The notes below the pieces were generated by a model that was not told where the DNA came from, made no database searches, and worked only from the letters and a program-made list of their open reading frames with translations. From Pseudomonadota bacterium (lineage in GTDB: Bacteria > Pseudomonadota > Alphaproteobacteria > Rhizobiales > Hyphomicrobiaceae): a stretch of DNA of 29,864 bases. A program made the translations under genes and the position numbers. Location: contig QGVC01000009.1 of assembly GCA_003242645.1 (NCBI GenBank), positions 1-29,864 on the forward strand, given 5' to 3'. Within the stretch, counting starts at the first letter, position 1. Each line of letters opens with the position of its first letter. This document shows positions 15,949 through 27,514 of the stretch, piece after piece.

Positions 15949-16542
15949 ATGGACAAGCGGGATGATGGCGCGGACACTCGGCGCTTCATTCGCGAAACCG
16001 GCGTTGCTGCAGAGATTGCCGCGCTCGTCGAGCCGGTTTTGGAAGACCTCGGTTTTCGCTTGGTGAGGGTTAAAGTTCACGGCCGAGACGGCCAGACGGT
16101 CCAGATTATGGCCGAGCGCCCGAGTGGAACGATCACGATCGAGGATTGCGAGGCGATCTCCCGGGAGTTGTCGCCGCTACTCGATGTCCATGATCCGCTG
16201 CCAGGCAGCTACCGGCTTGAGATCTCCTCGCCTGGAATCGACCGTCCGCTGGTAAGGCCATCCGATTTCAAGGATTGGGCCGGCTACGAGGCCAAAATCG
16301 AGCTCAAGGAGTTGGTCAGCGGGCGTAAGCGCTTTCGTGGCGTCCTCGAAGGCTACGAGGACGGCGAGGTGCGGATGATCTGCACGCTCGATCAGCGCGG
16401 CACCCAGGTGCTGGGGTTCCCGGTCGATCTGATCGCCGAAGCGAAGCTCGTCCTCACGGATGAGCTGATCAGAGAGGCTCTGCGTCGGGCAAAGAAGACA
16501 TCGAAAGGTAACGGCGGCTCCGAGCCGCAACAGCAAGAGTGA
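15949..16542 (+). CDS. rimP: Ribosome maturation factor RimP
   Basis: Cytosolic factor for 30S subunit maturation. It has 197 residues from the ATG at 15949, which has GAGG at 15941-15944. An in-frame ATG at 15838 would extend translation through the intrinsic terminator and is rejected. The N-terminal RimP domain includes [17 protein letters not shown] (about residues 26-42), [17 protein letters not shown] (about 65-81) and the family signature [14 protein letters not shown] (about 89-102). The C-terminal Sm-like domain covers about residues 108-175. The tail is charged and Gln-rich. nusA starts 18 bases downstream. RimP heads the conserved rimP-nusA-ylxR-infB block, so ribosome assembly is tied to antitermination and initiation factors. 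Confidence 0.95.
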   Translation: MDKRDDGADTRRFIRETGVAAEIAALVEPVLEDLGFRLVRVKVHGRDGQTVQIMAERPSGTITIEDCEAISRELSPLLDVHDPLPGSYRLEISSPGIDRPLVRPSDFKDWAGYEAKIELKELVSGRKRFRGVLEGYEDGEVRMICTLDQRGTQVLGFPVDLIAEAKLVLTDELIREALRRAKKTSKGNGGSEPQQQE

Positions 16543-16560
16543 GCGACAGAGGTCGAAGAC

Positions 16561-18201
16561 ATGGCCGTTGCAGTTAGTGCAAACAGGTTGGAGCTTCTGC
16601 AGATCGCGGATGCGGTCGCGCGTGAGAAGTCGATCGACCGCAAGATTGTCCTCCAGGCGATGGAGGACGCGATCCAGAGGGCGGCCAAATCCCGCTACGG
16701 CGCGGAGAACGATATCCGCTGTGAGATTGATCCCAAGACCGGGGATACGCGGCTTTTCCGTGTTCTGACCGTAGTTGAGGAGGTTCAGAACGACGCTACG
16801 GAGATTTCGCTGGAGGAAGCAAAGCGGCGGAACCCTGAGGCGAAGATTGGCGATACCATCAGAGAACCCCTACCACCGCTCGATTTCGGCCGCGTCGCCG
16901 CGCAGAACGCCAAACAGGTCATCGTGCAGAGGGTGCGTGAGGCTGAGCGCGAGCGGCAATACAACGAGTACAAGGATCGCGTTGGCGAAATCGTCAATGG
17001 CACCGTGAAGAGGGTCGAGTACGGCAACGTGATCGTCGACCTCGGCCGGGCCGAGGGCATCATCCGCCGCGACGAAATGATTCCGCGCGAGAACCTGCGT
17101 TACGGCGACCGCGTGCGCGCCTATATATACGACGTACGCCGGGAGCAGCGCGGCCCGCAGATCTTCCTGTCTCGCGCGCGGCCCGAGTTCATGGCGAAGC
17201 TGTTCGCCATGGAGGTGCCGGAGATCTACGACGGTGTCGTCGAGATCAAGTCTGTGGCGCGGGATCCGGGCTCGCGAGCAAAGATCGCCGTCATCTCGAA
17301 GGACAGCTCGATCGATCCCGTTGGCGCGTGCGTGGGTATGCGCGGGCAGCGCGTGCAGGCGGTCGTCAACGAGCTTCAGGGCGAGAAGATCGATATCATC
17401 CAGTGGCGGCCCGACCCCGCGGAGTTCATCGTCAACGCTTTGGCACCGGCTGAGGTGACCAAGGTCGTGCTCGACGAGGACTCCAATCGCATCGAAGTGG
17501 TCGTGCCGGAGAGCCAGCTCTCCCTCGCCATTGGCCGCCGCGGACAAAACGTGCGGCTCGCTTCGCAGCTGACGGGCTGGGACATCGACATCCTGACCGA
17601 GCAGGAGGAGAGCGAGCGGCGTCAGAAGGAATTTACCGAGCGCTCGCAGATGTTCATGGAAGCGCTCGATGTCGATGAGGTGATTGCGCAGCTGCTCGCG
17701 ACAGAAGGCTTTGCGTCAATCGAAGAAGTCGCCTACGTTGACGTGAGCGAGATTGCCCATATCGAGGGCTTCGACGAGGATACCGCGCGGGAGATTCAGA
17801 CCCGCGCCCGCGAGTACCTGGATAAGCTCGAGCAGGAGCGCGACGCGAGGCGCAAGGAGCTGGGCGTATCCGACGAGCTCGCCCAAGTGCCTGGCATGAC
17901 GACCGCAATGATGGTCGCCCTGGGCGAGAATGGCATTAAGACGCTCGAAGATTTCGCTGACTGCGCGACCGACGATCTCGTCGGCTGGACCGAGCGCAAG
18001 ACGGGAAAGGACGGCGAGACGGTGCGCCACAAGGGCATCCTCGAGGGCTTCGACCTCAGCCGCAAGGAGGCCGAGGACATGATCATGGCGGCACGTGTGA
18101 TCCTGGGCTGGATCCCTCCGGAGGACCTCGGGCCTGAGGAGGAGCTGGAGGCCGAGGAGGCCGACGAGGCCGCTGCCGGCGAAGCCGGGCAAAGCGCGTG
18201 A
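16561..18201 (+). CDS. nusA: Transcription termination/antitermination factor NusA
   Basis: RNA-polymerase-associated elongation factor affecting pausing, termination and rRNA antitermination. It has 546 residues. The N-terminal polymerase-binding domain covers about 1-130. The S1 domain is at about 135-200 ([20 protein letters not shown]). KH1 carries [14 protein letters not shown] (about 257-270) and KH2 carries [14 protein letters not shown] (about 323-336). Two C-terminal acidic helix-hairpin-helix repeats occupy about 365-520, and the tail is very acidic and Ala-rich. The two C-terminal repeats match the proteobacterial form. The ATG at 16561 follows AGAGG at 16548-16552. If NusA acts at the upstream intrinsic terminator, the operon could be autoregulated; this is inference. 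Confidence 0.97.
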   Translation: MAVAVSANRLELLQIADAVAREKSIDRKIVLQAMEDAIQRAAKSRYGAENDIRCEIDPKTGDTRLFRVLTVVEEVQNDATEISLEEAKRRNPEAKIGDTIREPLPPLDFGRVAAQNAKQVIVQRVREAERERQYNEYKDRVGEIVNGTVKRVEYGNVIVDLGRAEGIIRRDEMIPRENLRYGDRVRAYIYDVRREQRGPQIFLSRARPEFMAKLFAMEVPEIYDGVVEIKSVARDPGSRAKIAVISKDSSIDPVGACVGMRGQRVQAVVNELQGEKIDIIQWRPDPAEFIVNALAPAEVTKVVLDEDSNRIEVVVPESQLSLAIGRRGQNVRLASQLTGWDIDILTEQEESERRQKEFTERSQMFMEALDVDEVIAQLLATEGFASIEEVAYVDVSEIAHIEGFDEDTAREIQTRAREYLDKLEQERDARRKELGVSDELAQVPGMTTAMMVALGENGIKTLEDFADCATDDLVGWTERKTGKDGETVRHKGILEGFDLSRKEAEDMIMAARVILGWIPPEDLGPEEELEAEEADEAAAGEAGQSA

Positions 18202-18234
18202 CGCCCACCATGTCTGGGAGTGGACAGAGAACGA

Positions 18235-18900
18235 ATGGCGGTTCGGGTAGAGATCGCAGAAAAGCCAGCGGCGGAGCGTCACACTCCGCTGCGGACCTGC
18301 GTTGTCACCCGCGAGCAGAAGCCGCCTGAGGAGCTCATCCGCTTCGTCGAAGGACCGGACGGCCAGATCGTGCCCGACTTGGCGCGGCGCCTTCCCGGCC
18401 GCGGCGTATGGGTCACCGCAGAGCGCAGTGCCGTCGCCGAAGCGGTCAAGCGCAAAGCGTTTGCAAGAAGCTTGAAGCGGCAGGTATCGGTGCCGCCCGA
18501 CCTGCCGGACCTGGTGGAGCGGCTGCTGGAGAAGCGTGTGTTGGACGCGCTGAGCCTCGCCAACAAGGCTGGTCTCGTGATTACAGGCTTCACCCGGATT
18601 GAAGCGGCGATTGCTTCGGGCACTGTTGCCGTATTGCTGCACGGCCGCGAGGCCGCGGCAGATGGCGTCGGTAAATTGAATCGCCGTTTTCAAGCGGTTT
18701 GCCGGCAGAAGGGAAAACCGGCGTTGATCATTCAGGAGTTGACCGTCGAGCAAATGAGCTTGGCCTTAGGACGGTCGAATGTGGTACATGCTGCACTGGG
18801 CGCAGGCGGCGGTACGACGAATTTCCTGAACGAAGTTGGCCGATTGACCCGATACCGGTCGGGCAAGCCGGCTTTGAACATCGAATCGGCGGCCGGGTGA
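18235..18900 (+). CDS. YlxR (DUF448) RNA-binding protein fused to an L7Ae-like domain
   Basis: A 221-residue protein. The N-terminal YlxR domain (about residues 10-85) has RTCVVTREQKPPEELIRFV and LPGRGVWVT. The C-terminal part (about 95-200) resembles the L7Ae/YlxQ-type fold, with VLDALSLANKAGLVITGF. This fused form is common in alphaproteobacteria, while Firmicutes carry ylxR and ylxQ as separate genes in the same nusA-infB interval. YlxR of Firmicutes has been reported to modulate RNase P (RnpM); that role here is inference. The start is uncertain: ATG at 18235 or GTG at 18220, the latter overlapping its own GGGAG, so I prefer the ATG. It lies between nusA and infB with short gaps, clearly in the same operon. 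Confidence 0.88.
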   Translation: MAVRVEIAEKPAAERHTPLRTCVVTREQKPPEELIRFVEGPDGQIVPDLARRLPGRGVWVTAERSAVAEAVKRKAFARSLKRQVSVPPDLPDLVERLLEKRVLDALSLANKAGLVITGFTRIEAAIASGTVAVLLHGREAAADGVGKLNRRFQAVCRQKGKPALIIQELTVEQMSLALGRSNVVHAALGAGGGTTNFLNEVGRLTRYRSGKPALNIESAAG

Positions 18901-18933
18901 CGGTCGCACAGGGGACGTTTGGACAGGCAAGGC

Positions 18934-21684
<2,751 letters not shown>

Positions 21685-21705
21685 TCGCTTGAAGTGCATT
21701 GGGTT

Positions 21706-21736
21706 CGGCGGGTGCGGGCTGGTTCCGCGCTCGCCG
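21706..21736 (+). other. 12-bp stem-loop between infB and rbfA
   Basis: CGGCGGGTGCGG (21706-21717) pairs with CCGCGCTCGCCG (21725-21736) with two G-T wobbles and a seven-base loop. It sits 21 bases after the infB stop and lacks a T-run. It could slow transcription, protect the infB mRNA end or be cut by RNase III; the operon evidently continues, so it is unlikely to be a full terminator. Confidence 0.45.
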
Positions 21737-21783
21737 TCGCATCCTTTGGAGGCTGAGCCGGTTCGAGCCCGGTCGGTAGAACC

Positions 21784-22161
21784 ATGTCGAAAAATCCATT
21801 TTCCCGCTCAGGCCCAACGCCGCGCCAACTCAGAGTTGGCGAGGTGATCCGTCAGGCCCTTTCCGAGCTGCTAATCCGCGGTGAGATCTACGACGAGGTG
21901 ATCAGCTCACACATGATCACCATCTCGGAGGTGCGGATGTCGCCTGATTTGCGGTTGGCGACGATCTATGTGATGCCGCTGGGTGGCAGGGATATAGATC
22001 AGGTGATGGCTGCACTTGAGCGAAATAAGCGGTTCCTCCGCGGAGCCATAGCCAAGGCCGTCAACCTCAAGTTTGCCCCTGAGATCCGCTTCCGCAAAGA
22101 CGAGAGCTTCGACACCGGCCAGCGCATCGACCAGCTACTCGACAGCCTGAAGCAGCGCTAA
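21784..22161 (+). CDS. rbfA: Ribosome-binding factor A
   Basis: Single KH-like domain protein that binds immature 30S subunits near the 5' end of 16S rRNA and is important for cold adaptation. It has 125 residues, typical. The start [29 protein letters not shown] is characteristic, as are [20 protein letters not shown] (about residues 41-60) and the C-terminal [19 protein letters not shown]. No strong Shine-Dalgarno lies directly before the ATG; GGAGG at 21749-21753 is too far. It is in the expected position after infB and before truB, with 42 bases to truB. Confidence 0.95.
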   Translation: MSKNPFSRSGPTPRQLRVGEVIRQALSELLIRGEIYDEVISSHMITISEVRMSPDLRLATIYVMPLGGRDIDQVMAALERNKRFLRGAIAKAVNLKFAPEIRFRKDESFDTGQRIDQLLDSLKQR

Positions 22162-22203
22162 AGGGCCGGATAAGCACGCAGTAAGAAACCTCGGGAAGTA
22201 GAA

Positions 22204-23127
22204 ATGGCGCGCCCGAAAAGAGGCAATCCGATCCATGGCTGGCTCGTTCTCGACAAGCCAAAAGGCATGACGTCCACTCAGGCCGTCGCGATCGTCAAAC
22301 AGCTTTACGATGCGCAAAAGGCCGGTCACGCTGGCACGCTCGACCCGCTCGCGACCGGCATTCTTCCTATCGCTCTAGGCGAGGCGACGAAGACCTGCGC
22401 CTTTGCCGTCGAGAGCGAGAAGGCCTATCGGTTCACTGTCCGCTGGGGCGCGGAGACCAACACCGACGACGCCGAGGGCGAGGTCGTCAAGACGAGCGAT
22501 AGGCGCCCCTCGCCTGCCGAGATCGAGGCCATTCTTCCTCGCTTCACAGGCGAGATAAGCCAGGTTCCGCCTACCTTCTCTGCGATCAAGGTCAACGGCG
22601 AGCGTGCCTACGATCTCGCGCGTGACGGCGAAATTCCGGTGTTGGAGCCGCGGATCGTCTTGATCGAGGAGCTCAAGGCCGTCGAGTTTCCGGACGAAAG
22701 CACAACCGTCTTCGAGGCGATCTGCGGTAAGGGCGCCTACGTGCGCGCGCTGGCGCGCGATATGGGCCGCGAGCTTGGCTGCTATGGGCACGTGACCGAG
22801 CTGCGCCGCACTCGGGTCGGGCCGTTCAGTGAGGACATGGCCGTTGCGCTGTCGGATCTGCAGGAGGCGAGCAAGCTGGACGCCGCAATGGACTTCCTCA
22901 AGGTCAAGCTGCTGCCCGTGGAGGCCGCGCTCGAAGAGCTGCAGCGGATCAACCTGAGCCCGGCGGACGCATCGCGCGTGCGGCGCGGCCAGAGCGTTCT
23001 GATCCGTGGCCGGGACGCCCCAATTCTGAGCGGCGAGGCCTACGCGATGTCCAAAGGACAGCTCGTCGCCCTGGGCGAGCTGACCAAAGGCGAGTTCCGC
23101 CCGACGCGCGTCTTCAACCTGAATTGA
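22204..23127 (+). CDS. truB: tRNA pseudouridine(55) synthase TruB
   Basis: Makes pseudouridine-55 in the T-loop of tRNAs and also acts as an RNA chaperone. It has 307 residues. The N-terminus GNPIHGWLVLDKPKGMTSTQ and the catalytic motif GHAGTLDPLATGILPIALGE with D47 are exact. KGAYVRALARDMGRELG (about residues 176-192) and RVGPFSEDMAV are further family segments. The C-terminal PUA-like part contains VRRGQSVLIRG. GGGAAG at 22194-22199 serves as ribosome-binding site. The rpsO gene follows after a 193-base structured gap with its own promoter-like sequence. Confidence 0.96.
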   Translation: MARPKRGNPIHGWLVLDKPKGMTSTQAVAIVKQLYDAQKAGHAGTLDPLATGILPIALGEATKTCAFAVESEKAYRFTVRWGAETNTDDAEGEVVKTSDRRPSPAEIEAILPRFTGEISQVPPTFSAIKVNGERAYDLARDGEIPVLEPRIVLIEELKAVEFPDESTTVFEAICGKGAYVRALARDMGRELGCYGHVTELRRTRVGPFSEDMAVALSDLQEASKLDAAMDFLKVKLLPVEAALEELQRINLSPADASRVRRGQSVLIRGRDAPILSGEAYAMSKGQLVALGELTKGEFRPTRVFNLN

Positions 23128-23189
23128 TTTTTCACTCGCATGCCGCCGTGCGACCGCGAGAAACTGCTCGCCCTTGACCACTGTTAGTG

Positions 23190-23320
23190 TATAACGGCGC
23201 CAGCACGGGCGAAGCAGGCCCGTGTTTCTCTTTGCGACCCTGCTGGACGACATCCCGGCCGTGGCCGCAGACGGTCCCACAGGACCCCATGTGAAGCTTT
23301 GAGGATGAGGAGATAACCCG
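23190..23320 (+). promoter_or_regulatory. Structured 5' leader of rpsO with competing hairpins
   Basis: TATAAC at 23190-23195 is a good -10, although the nearest TTGACC (23174-23179) is only 10 bases upstream, too close for a normal -35. Downstream, CACGGGC (23204-23210) pairs with GCCCGTG (23218-23224), followed by TTTCTCTTT, resembling a terminator. CCAGCA-C-GGG (23200-23209) can instead pair with CCCTGCTGG (23238-23246), which excludes it. CGGCC/GGCCG (23256-23267) and GGTCC/GGACC (23273-23286, CACA loop) follow before GAGGAG and the ATG. S15 leaders that bind S15 itself are known in several phyla, including a rhizobial species, so autoregulation is plausible. Confidence 0.5.
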
Positions 23321-23590
23321 ATGTCGATTACACCCGAGCGCAAGCAGGAGATTATCCGGGAGCATGCGACAAAGCCCGGGGACACCGGCTCCCCCGAGGT
23401 GCAGATCGCAATCTTGACGGAGCGGATCAACCAGCTCACCGAGCACTTCAAGGTCCACAAGAAGGACAACCACTCGCGTCGAGGGCTGCTGAAGATGGTC
23501 GGGCAACGCCGGCAGCTGCTCGACTACCTGAAGCGCAAAGACGAGGCGCGCTACCAGAGAATCATCGATAAACTCGGCATTCGCCGCTGA
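23321..23590 (+). CDS. rpsO: 30S ribosomal protein S15
   Basis: Primary 16S rRNA-binding protein of the 30S platform. It has exactly 89 residues, the standard length. The sequence [59 protein letters not shown] and the final DKLGIRR are textbook S15. A good ribosome-binding site (GAGGAG, 23307-23312) precedes the ATG. It lies between truB and pnp, the same order as in E. coli (truB-rpsO-pnp). A stem-loop follows immediately after the stop. Confidence 0.98.
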   Translation: MSITPERKQEIIREHATKPGDTGSPEVQIAILTERINQLTEHFKVHKKDNHSRRGLLKMVGQRRQLLDYLKRKDEARYQRIIDKLGIRR

Positions 23591-23599
23591 GCAAAAAAG

Positions 23600-23629
23600 A
23601 CAGCAGGCGGCAACAAGGCCGTCTGCTGT
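23600..23629 (+). terminator. Stem-loop after rpsO
   Basis: ACAGCAGGCGGC (23600-23611) pairs with GCCGTCTGCTGT (23618-23629) with one G-T wobble and a six-base loop, ten bases after the rpsO stop. The downstream flank ATATTCG has no T-run, so it may be a partial terminator or an mRNA 3'-end stabiliser, as for the rpsO t1 hairpin in E. coli. Confidence 0.6.
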
Positions 23630-23820
23630 ATATTCGTCGCCGGGTCGGCCCGGCCGGCATGCATTGGAGGACCACCGCTGGTGGCAGAGAGCTCGAAGAG
23701 ACCGCCGCCTAAGCCGATTGAACCGCCTTGGTCCGGCGTCCGCTCCCGCGATGGCTCCAAGTGGAAGCTTGTGCCGAGGGCGGCACAAGTTCAGAGCGAC
23801 TCAAGTTCGAAAGACGCAAG
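23630..23820 (+). promoter_or_regulatory. pnp 5' leader with stem-loops
   Basis: No gene is convincing here. CCACC/GGTGG forms a small hairpin at 23672-23684. CTTGTGCC (23768-23775) and GGCACAAG (23782-23789) form a perfect 8-bp stem, 31 bases before the pnp start. In E. coli, RNase III cuts a stem in the pnp leader and PNPase then destabilises its own mRNA; a similar use here is inferred from position alone. Confidence 0.4.
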
Positions 23821-26016
23821 ATGTTCGACATTCATCGTGTAGAAATTGAATGGGGCGGGCGAAAGCTCAGGCTCGAGACGGGGCAATTGGCTCGCCAGGC
23901 CGATGGCGCTGTGCTCGCCCAATATGGTGAAACGACTGTCCTGGCCACCGTTGTTGCCGAAAAGGAAGTCCGCCCGGGAGTGGATTTCTTTCCGCTGACG
24001 GTGAACTACCAGGAGAGGACATACGCAGCAGGAAAAATCCCCGGCGGCTACTTCAAGCGCGAAGGCCGCCCAACCGAAAAGGAAACCCTGACCTCCCGCC
24101 TGATCGATCGCCCAATCCGGCCACTCTTCGTCGAAGGCTTCAAGAACGAGACGCAGGTCATCGCGACCGTTCTCTCGTTCGACAACGAGAACGATCCCGA
24201 CATCGTCGCCATGATCGCCTCGTCGGCGGCGCTCACGCTGTCCGGCGTGCCGTTCCTCGGGCCGATCGGCGCGGCCCGTGTCGGCCTGATCGACGGCGAG
24301 CTCGTGCTCAATCCGCTCATCGACGAGATGGAGAAAACGAAGCTCGACCTCGTGGTCGCCGGCACCCAAGAGGCGGTCATGATGGTCGAGAGCGAGGCCC
24401 ACGAGCTCTCCGAGGAGAAGATGCTCGAGGCCGTCATGTTCGGCCACAGGCACTTCCAGCCTGTGATCCAGGCCATCATCAAGCTGGCCGAGACCGCCGC
24501 CAAGGAGCCGTGGGAGTTCGAGATCCCTGACAAGTCGAAATACAAGGATCGCGTAAAGGAGCTCGCCGAAGCGGAGCTGCGCCAGGCTTACTCGATCACC
24601 GAAAAGCAGAAGCGTCGGGAGATGGTGGAGGCGATCCGCCAGAAGGTCTTCGCGGAGCTGCTTCCTCCCGATGATCCAGCCGATGCCGTTCTGCTCGCCG
24701 ATGTTTTCAAAAGCCTCGAGCAAGAGATCGTTCGCGGTAACATCCTGAAAACCGGAAAGCGCATCGATGGGCGCGATCTGAAGTCGATCCGGCCGATCAT
24801 GGCTCAGGTCGGCGTACTGCCGCGCACGCACGGATCTGCTCTGTTCACGCGCGGTGAAACGCAGGCGCTCGTGGTGGCCACGCTCGGCACCGGTGAGGAT
24901 GAGCAGTACGTGGATACGCTGGAGGGCACAAAGAAGGAGCGATTTATGCTCCACTACAACTTCCCGCCCTTCTCCGTCGGCGAAACAGGCCGTATCGGCT
25001 CGCCAGGGCGGAGGGAGATCGGGCACGGAAAGCTCGCTTGGCGCGCCCTCAACCCGCTCATTCCGTCCCCTGAGGAGTTCCCCTACACGATCCGCGTCGT
25101 GTCCGAGATCACGGAGAGCAACGGCTCGTCATCGATGGCAACCGTCTGCGGATCGTCGCTCGCGATGATGGATGCGGGCATTCCCTTGAAGCGGCCGGTG
25201 GCCGGCATCGCGATGGGTTTGATCAAGGAGAACGACTCGTTCGCGGTGCTCTCGGACATTCTCGGCGACGAGGACCATCTCGGCGACATGGACTTCAAGG
25301 TTGCCGGAACCTCTGAAGGCATCACGTCGCTGCAGATGGACATCAAGATCACCGGCATCACCGAGGAGATCATGCGCGTCGCGCTCGAGCAGGCGCGCGA
25401 GGGCCGGATGCATATCCTTGGAGAGATGGCGAAGGCCCTTGGCGAGGCTCGCCCCGAGCTGGGTGAGCATGCCCCGCGCATCGAGACCATCCGTATTCCG
25501 ACAGATAAGATCCGTGAGGTGATCGGCACCGGCGGCTCCGTCATCCGCTCCATCGTCGAGGAGAGCGGCGCCAAGATCGACATCGAGGACGACGGGACCG
25601 TGAGGGTGGCGGCGCCCAAGCGCGAAGCGATCGAAGCCGCAATAAGGCGCATCCGCGAAATCGCGTCCGAGCCCGAGGTCGGCGAGATCTACAAGGGCAA
25701 GGTCGTGAAGATCATGGACTTCGGCGTGTTCGTGAACTTCTTCGGCTCCCGCGACGGTCTTGTGCACATCTCGCAGCTGACGCCGAAAGGACGCCCGAAC
25801 TCACCGCATGAGGTCGTCAAGGAAGGCCAGGAAGTCTACGTGAAGCTCCTGGGCTTCGACGATCGCGGCAAGGTGCGCTTGTCCATGAAGGTTGTCGATC
25901 AGCAAACCGGCAAGGAAATCCCGCAGGAGCCGCGCCCCGAGGGAGAGGAAGGAGCCGAAGCGCGGGCAGATCGCCGCGACCGGCGGGATCGCCGCCGCGA
26001 TCGCGAGGCAGGCTGA
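23821..26016 (+). CDS. pnp: Polynucleotide phosphorylase
   Basis: Trimeric 3'-5' exoribonuclease and polymerase, central to mRNA and sRNA turnover and usually tied to RNase E. It has 731 residues from the ATG at 23821. An in-frame extension to 23728 would run through the leader hairpin and is rejected. Two RNase PH domains (about residues 10-230 and 310-550) flank an all-helical linker. [21 protein letters not shown] and the second-core [20 protein letters not shown] are characteristic. The KH domain has [20 protein letters not shown] (about residue 570), and S1 has [20 protein letters not shown] (about 620-640). The C-terminal tail is charged and Arg/Asp/Glu-rich ([17 protein letters not shown]), as often seen. 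A strong terminator follows. Confidence 0.97.
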   Translation: MFDIHRVEIEWGGRKLRLETGQLARQADGAVLAQYGETTVLATVVAEKEVRPGVDFFPLTVNYQERTYAAGKIPGGYFKREGRPTEKETLTSRLIDRPIRPLFVEGFKNETQVIATVLSFDNENDPDIVAMIASSAALTLSGVPFLGPIGAARVGLIDGELVLNPLIDEMEKTKLDLVVAGTQEAVMMVESEAHELSEEKMLEAVMFGHRHFQPVIQAIIKLAETAAKEPWEFEIPDKSKYKDRVKELAEAELRQAYSITEKQKRREMVEAIRQKVFAELLPPDDPADAVLLADVFKSLEQEIVRGNILKTGKRIDGRDLKSIRPIMAQVGVLPRTHGSALFTRGETQALVVATLGTGEDEQYVDTLEGTKKERFMLHYNFPPFSVGETGRIGSPGRREIGHGKLAWRALNPLIPSPEEFPYTIRVVSEITESNGSSSMATVCGSSLAMMDAGIPLKRPVAGIAMGLIKENDSFAVLSDILGDEDHLGDMDFKVAGTSEGITSLQMDIKITGITEEIMRVALEQAREGRMHILGEMAKALGEARPELGEHAPRIETIRIPTDKIREVIGTGGSVIRSIVEESGAKIDIEDDGTVRVAAPKREAIEAAIRRIREIASEPEVGEIYKGKVVKIMDFGVFVNFFGSRDGLVHISQLTPKGRPNSPHEVVKEGQEVYVKLLGFDDRGKVRLSMKVVDQQTGKEIPQEPRPEGEEGAEARADRRDRRDRRRDREAG

Positions 26017-26038
26017 TCATGAGCGGGTTGCACATGTG

Positions 26039-26075
26039 AAAGGGGCTGGAGGGAAGGTTCCCCCGGCCCCTTTTT
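26039..26075 (+). terminator. Intrinsic terminator of the rimP-pnp block
   Basis: AAAGGGGC (26039-26046) pairs with GCCCCTTT (26066-26073); inside it TGG/CCG and GGGAA/TTCCC (26051-26062) continue the stem with one bulged A. TTTTT (26071-26075) follows. It lies 22 bases after the pnp stop. Read on the minus strand the stem ends in TTT, so it may also help terminate the convergent gene ending at 26100. Confidence 0.85.
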
Positions 26076-26099
26076 GTTGAGCTCGTTTACTTGCGGAAA

Positions 26100-26405
26100 T
26101 TAGCGCCAGCGCCAGACGCAGACGAGTTCACCGCGTCTCCGGAAACAATGCCTGTATCTCGCTCCTCGCCGCGGGCCGCAGGAAGCGGGCCGGAAGTTTC
26201 TTCCGACGTGACGATGCCACCACCCGCGCCCAGGCCAGCGGGCGCAATAGCGATGGCGGCCGTGGACCTGATCCACAAGGGTCTCAGCACCGTTGGTGGC
26301 ACCCTTCAACTGGCCAGGGCTGGCTGGCGCCGCCTGCCCGGCGGATAGAGCGAGGCCGAGGCCAAGAACGGCTCCGGCACACGTAATGATTAGACGACGA
26401 CTCAT
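26100..26405 (-). CDS. Small secreted Arg/His/Trp-rich four-cysteine protein, function unknown
   Basis: A 101-residue protein with a clear Sec signal peptide: MSRR, a hydrophobic core LIITCAGAVLGLGLALSAG, and likely cleavage after AGQA or QAA (about residues 25-26). The mature part begins with PASPGQLKGATNGAETLVDQVHG, then turns strongly basic and aromatic (RHRYCARWPGRGWWHRHVG and on to CVWRWR at the end). Four cysteines (54, 76, 87, 96) could form two disulfides in the periplasm. The ATG has a good ribosome-binding site, GAGAGG, at close spacing. I recall similar short secreted proteins in Hyphomicrobiales annotated as hypothetical, but assign no function. A plus-strand frame over the same bases lacks these features and is treated as a shadow. 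It converges on pnp across the terminator. Confidence 0.65.
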   Translation of the reverse strand: MSRRLIITCAGAVLGLGLALSAGQAAPASPGQLKGATNGAETLVDQVHGRHRYCARWPGRGWWHRHVGRNFRPASCGPRRGARYRHCFRRRGELVCVWRWR

Positions 26406-26557
26406 CGGACCTCTCTTCTTACAATGATTGTTCCTGATGGAATAACCGTCACTGCAAAGAGAAGTTTCGATGGTTACTGAATTTGATCGGTTTTGAATTA
26501 GCGTAAATGGAAATACTTAATTGATGGCGAGTGGTTCCAAGCTTATTGGAAAGGGAA

Positions 26558-27415
26558 TCAAAGAAAATCCGACAACCGCTTGAATCGATTGGCATCCGGC
26601 CAAAATACTTGTGCCAATTCGTTGGTCGAGGCCGGTTCTCCTGTGGTCAAAAGGGTGAGCGTCGGGGGCGAACCATCCTGAGTTGCATATTCAGGGTGTC
26701 GGGTCAGGTAATCCTCCAGGCTATCAGCCACGACTTCGGGCTGTGAGAGGATGCGGGTCGATCCCGGCAAATGACGCCGGAAAATATGCTCGATCAACGC
26801 GTAATGGGTGCACCCGAGGATAGCCTCATGGGGCGTCTCGCCTTCGAGCGTACTCATCAGGCTGCCCACAGCCTCCGCCACCATCCGCTCCAATTCGGAC
26901 TCGGGCCTGGCACTCTCGATCGCCCCGGCAAGGTCGGGACAGGCCTGTTGCACCACCCGCACCCGAGGGCACCGCTTCCGGATTTCTTGCGGATAGACGC
27001 CGGATGAAATCGTTCGCTGTGTGCCGAACACCGCGATCACGTCCGTCTTGTACTTCTGAGGGTACTGCGGTGTCGAAACGGCCCACGCGGTCTGCGTTGC
27101 TGCCTCAACCGTGGGTGCCACGATACCGAGAACATTGTGGCCCGAATATCCTGAACTCCGGAGCCATTCCTGCTGCAGCCGCCGCAACGCCACGGCCGTC
27201 GCCGTATTACAGCCGAGGATGACCAGCCGGCAGCCTTGCCTGAACAGGTGCTCAACACCGGCCCGGGTCAGCTCCACGATCTGGTCGGAGGGGCGGTTGC
27301 CATAAGGCACATGGGCCTGATCGCCGAGATAGACGAACGAAAGCTGCGGAAAGCGTTTCACCAGCGCCCGCAGCACCGTCAGCCCCCCAAGGCCGGAATC
27401 GAAAACACCTATCAT
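26558..27415 (-). CDS. murI: Glutamate racemase
   Basis: Converts L-glutamate to D-glutamate for peptidoglycan without a cofactor, using two cysteines. It has 285 residues from the ATG at 27415; further in-frame codons upstream (a GTG at 27433 and beyond) do not look conserved. MIGVFDSGLGGLTVLRAL is the family start (catalytic D6-S7). The two catalytic cysteine motifs are intact: LGCNTATA with C69 and LGCTHYAL with C202. YLGDQAHVPYGNRP (about 29-42) is the usual YxGDxxxxPYG segment. There is no strong Shine-Dalgarno. It lies 99 bases downstream of the rluC-type gene on the same strand. It complements MurJ at the other end of the window in cell-wall synthesis, but the two are not linked in an operon. 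Confidence 0.93.
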   Translation of the reverse strand: MIGVFDSGLGGLTVLRALVKRFPQLSFVYLGDQAHVPYGNRPSDQIVELTRAGVEHLFRQGCRLVILGCNTATAVALRRLQQEWLRSSGYSGHNVLGIVAPTVEAATQTAWAVSTPQYPQKYKTDVIAVFGTQRTISSGVYPQEIRKRCPRVRVVQQACPDLAGAIESARPESELERMVAEAVGSLMSTLEGETPHEAILGCTHYALIEHIFRRHLPGSTRILSQPEVVADSLEDYLTRHPEYATQDGSPPTLTLLTTGEPASTNELAQVFWPDANRFKRLSDFL

Positions 27416-27514
27416 GTTGAGACGCCATGCCACGCCGCACCCGAGACTGCAACACGAGTATGTCCGAGTGGGGTCAAGATCAGGTAAGTTCAGGCCCAAA
27501 CCTGACCCAGCTGG

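Noticed and set aside
23174..23195. TTGACC plus TATAAC as a normal promoter for rpsO
   Set aside because: The spacer is only 10 bases; the TATAAC may be a real -10, but this TTGACC cannot be its -35.
23791..25026. Long minus-strand reading frame opposite pnp
   Set aside because: It is an antisense shadow of pnp (His/Leu/Arg/Asp-rich), with no domain or ribosome-binding site.
26091..26348. Plus-strand 85-residue reading frame after pnp
   Set aside because: It overlaps the minus-strand secreted-protein gene, has no convincing ribosome-binding site or recognisable domain and begins after the terminator; the opposite strand has a signal peptide and a good ribosome-binding site.
26440..26475. 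EcfG-type (GGAAC-N16/17-CGTT) promoter for the secreted-protein gene on the minus strand
   Set aside because: The nearest match is GAAAC with CGGTT at 15-base spacing; both the -35 element and the spacing deviate, so support is too weak.
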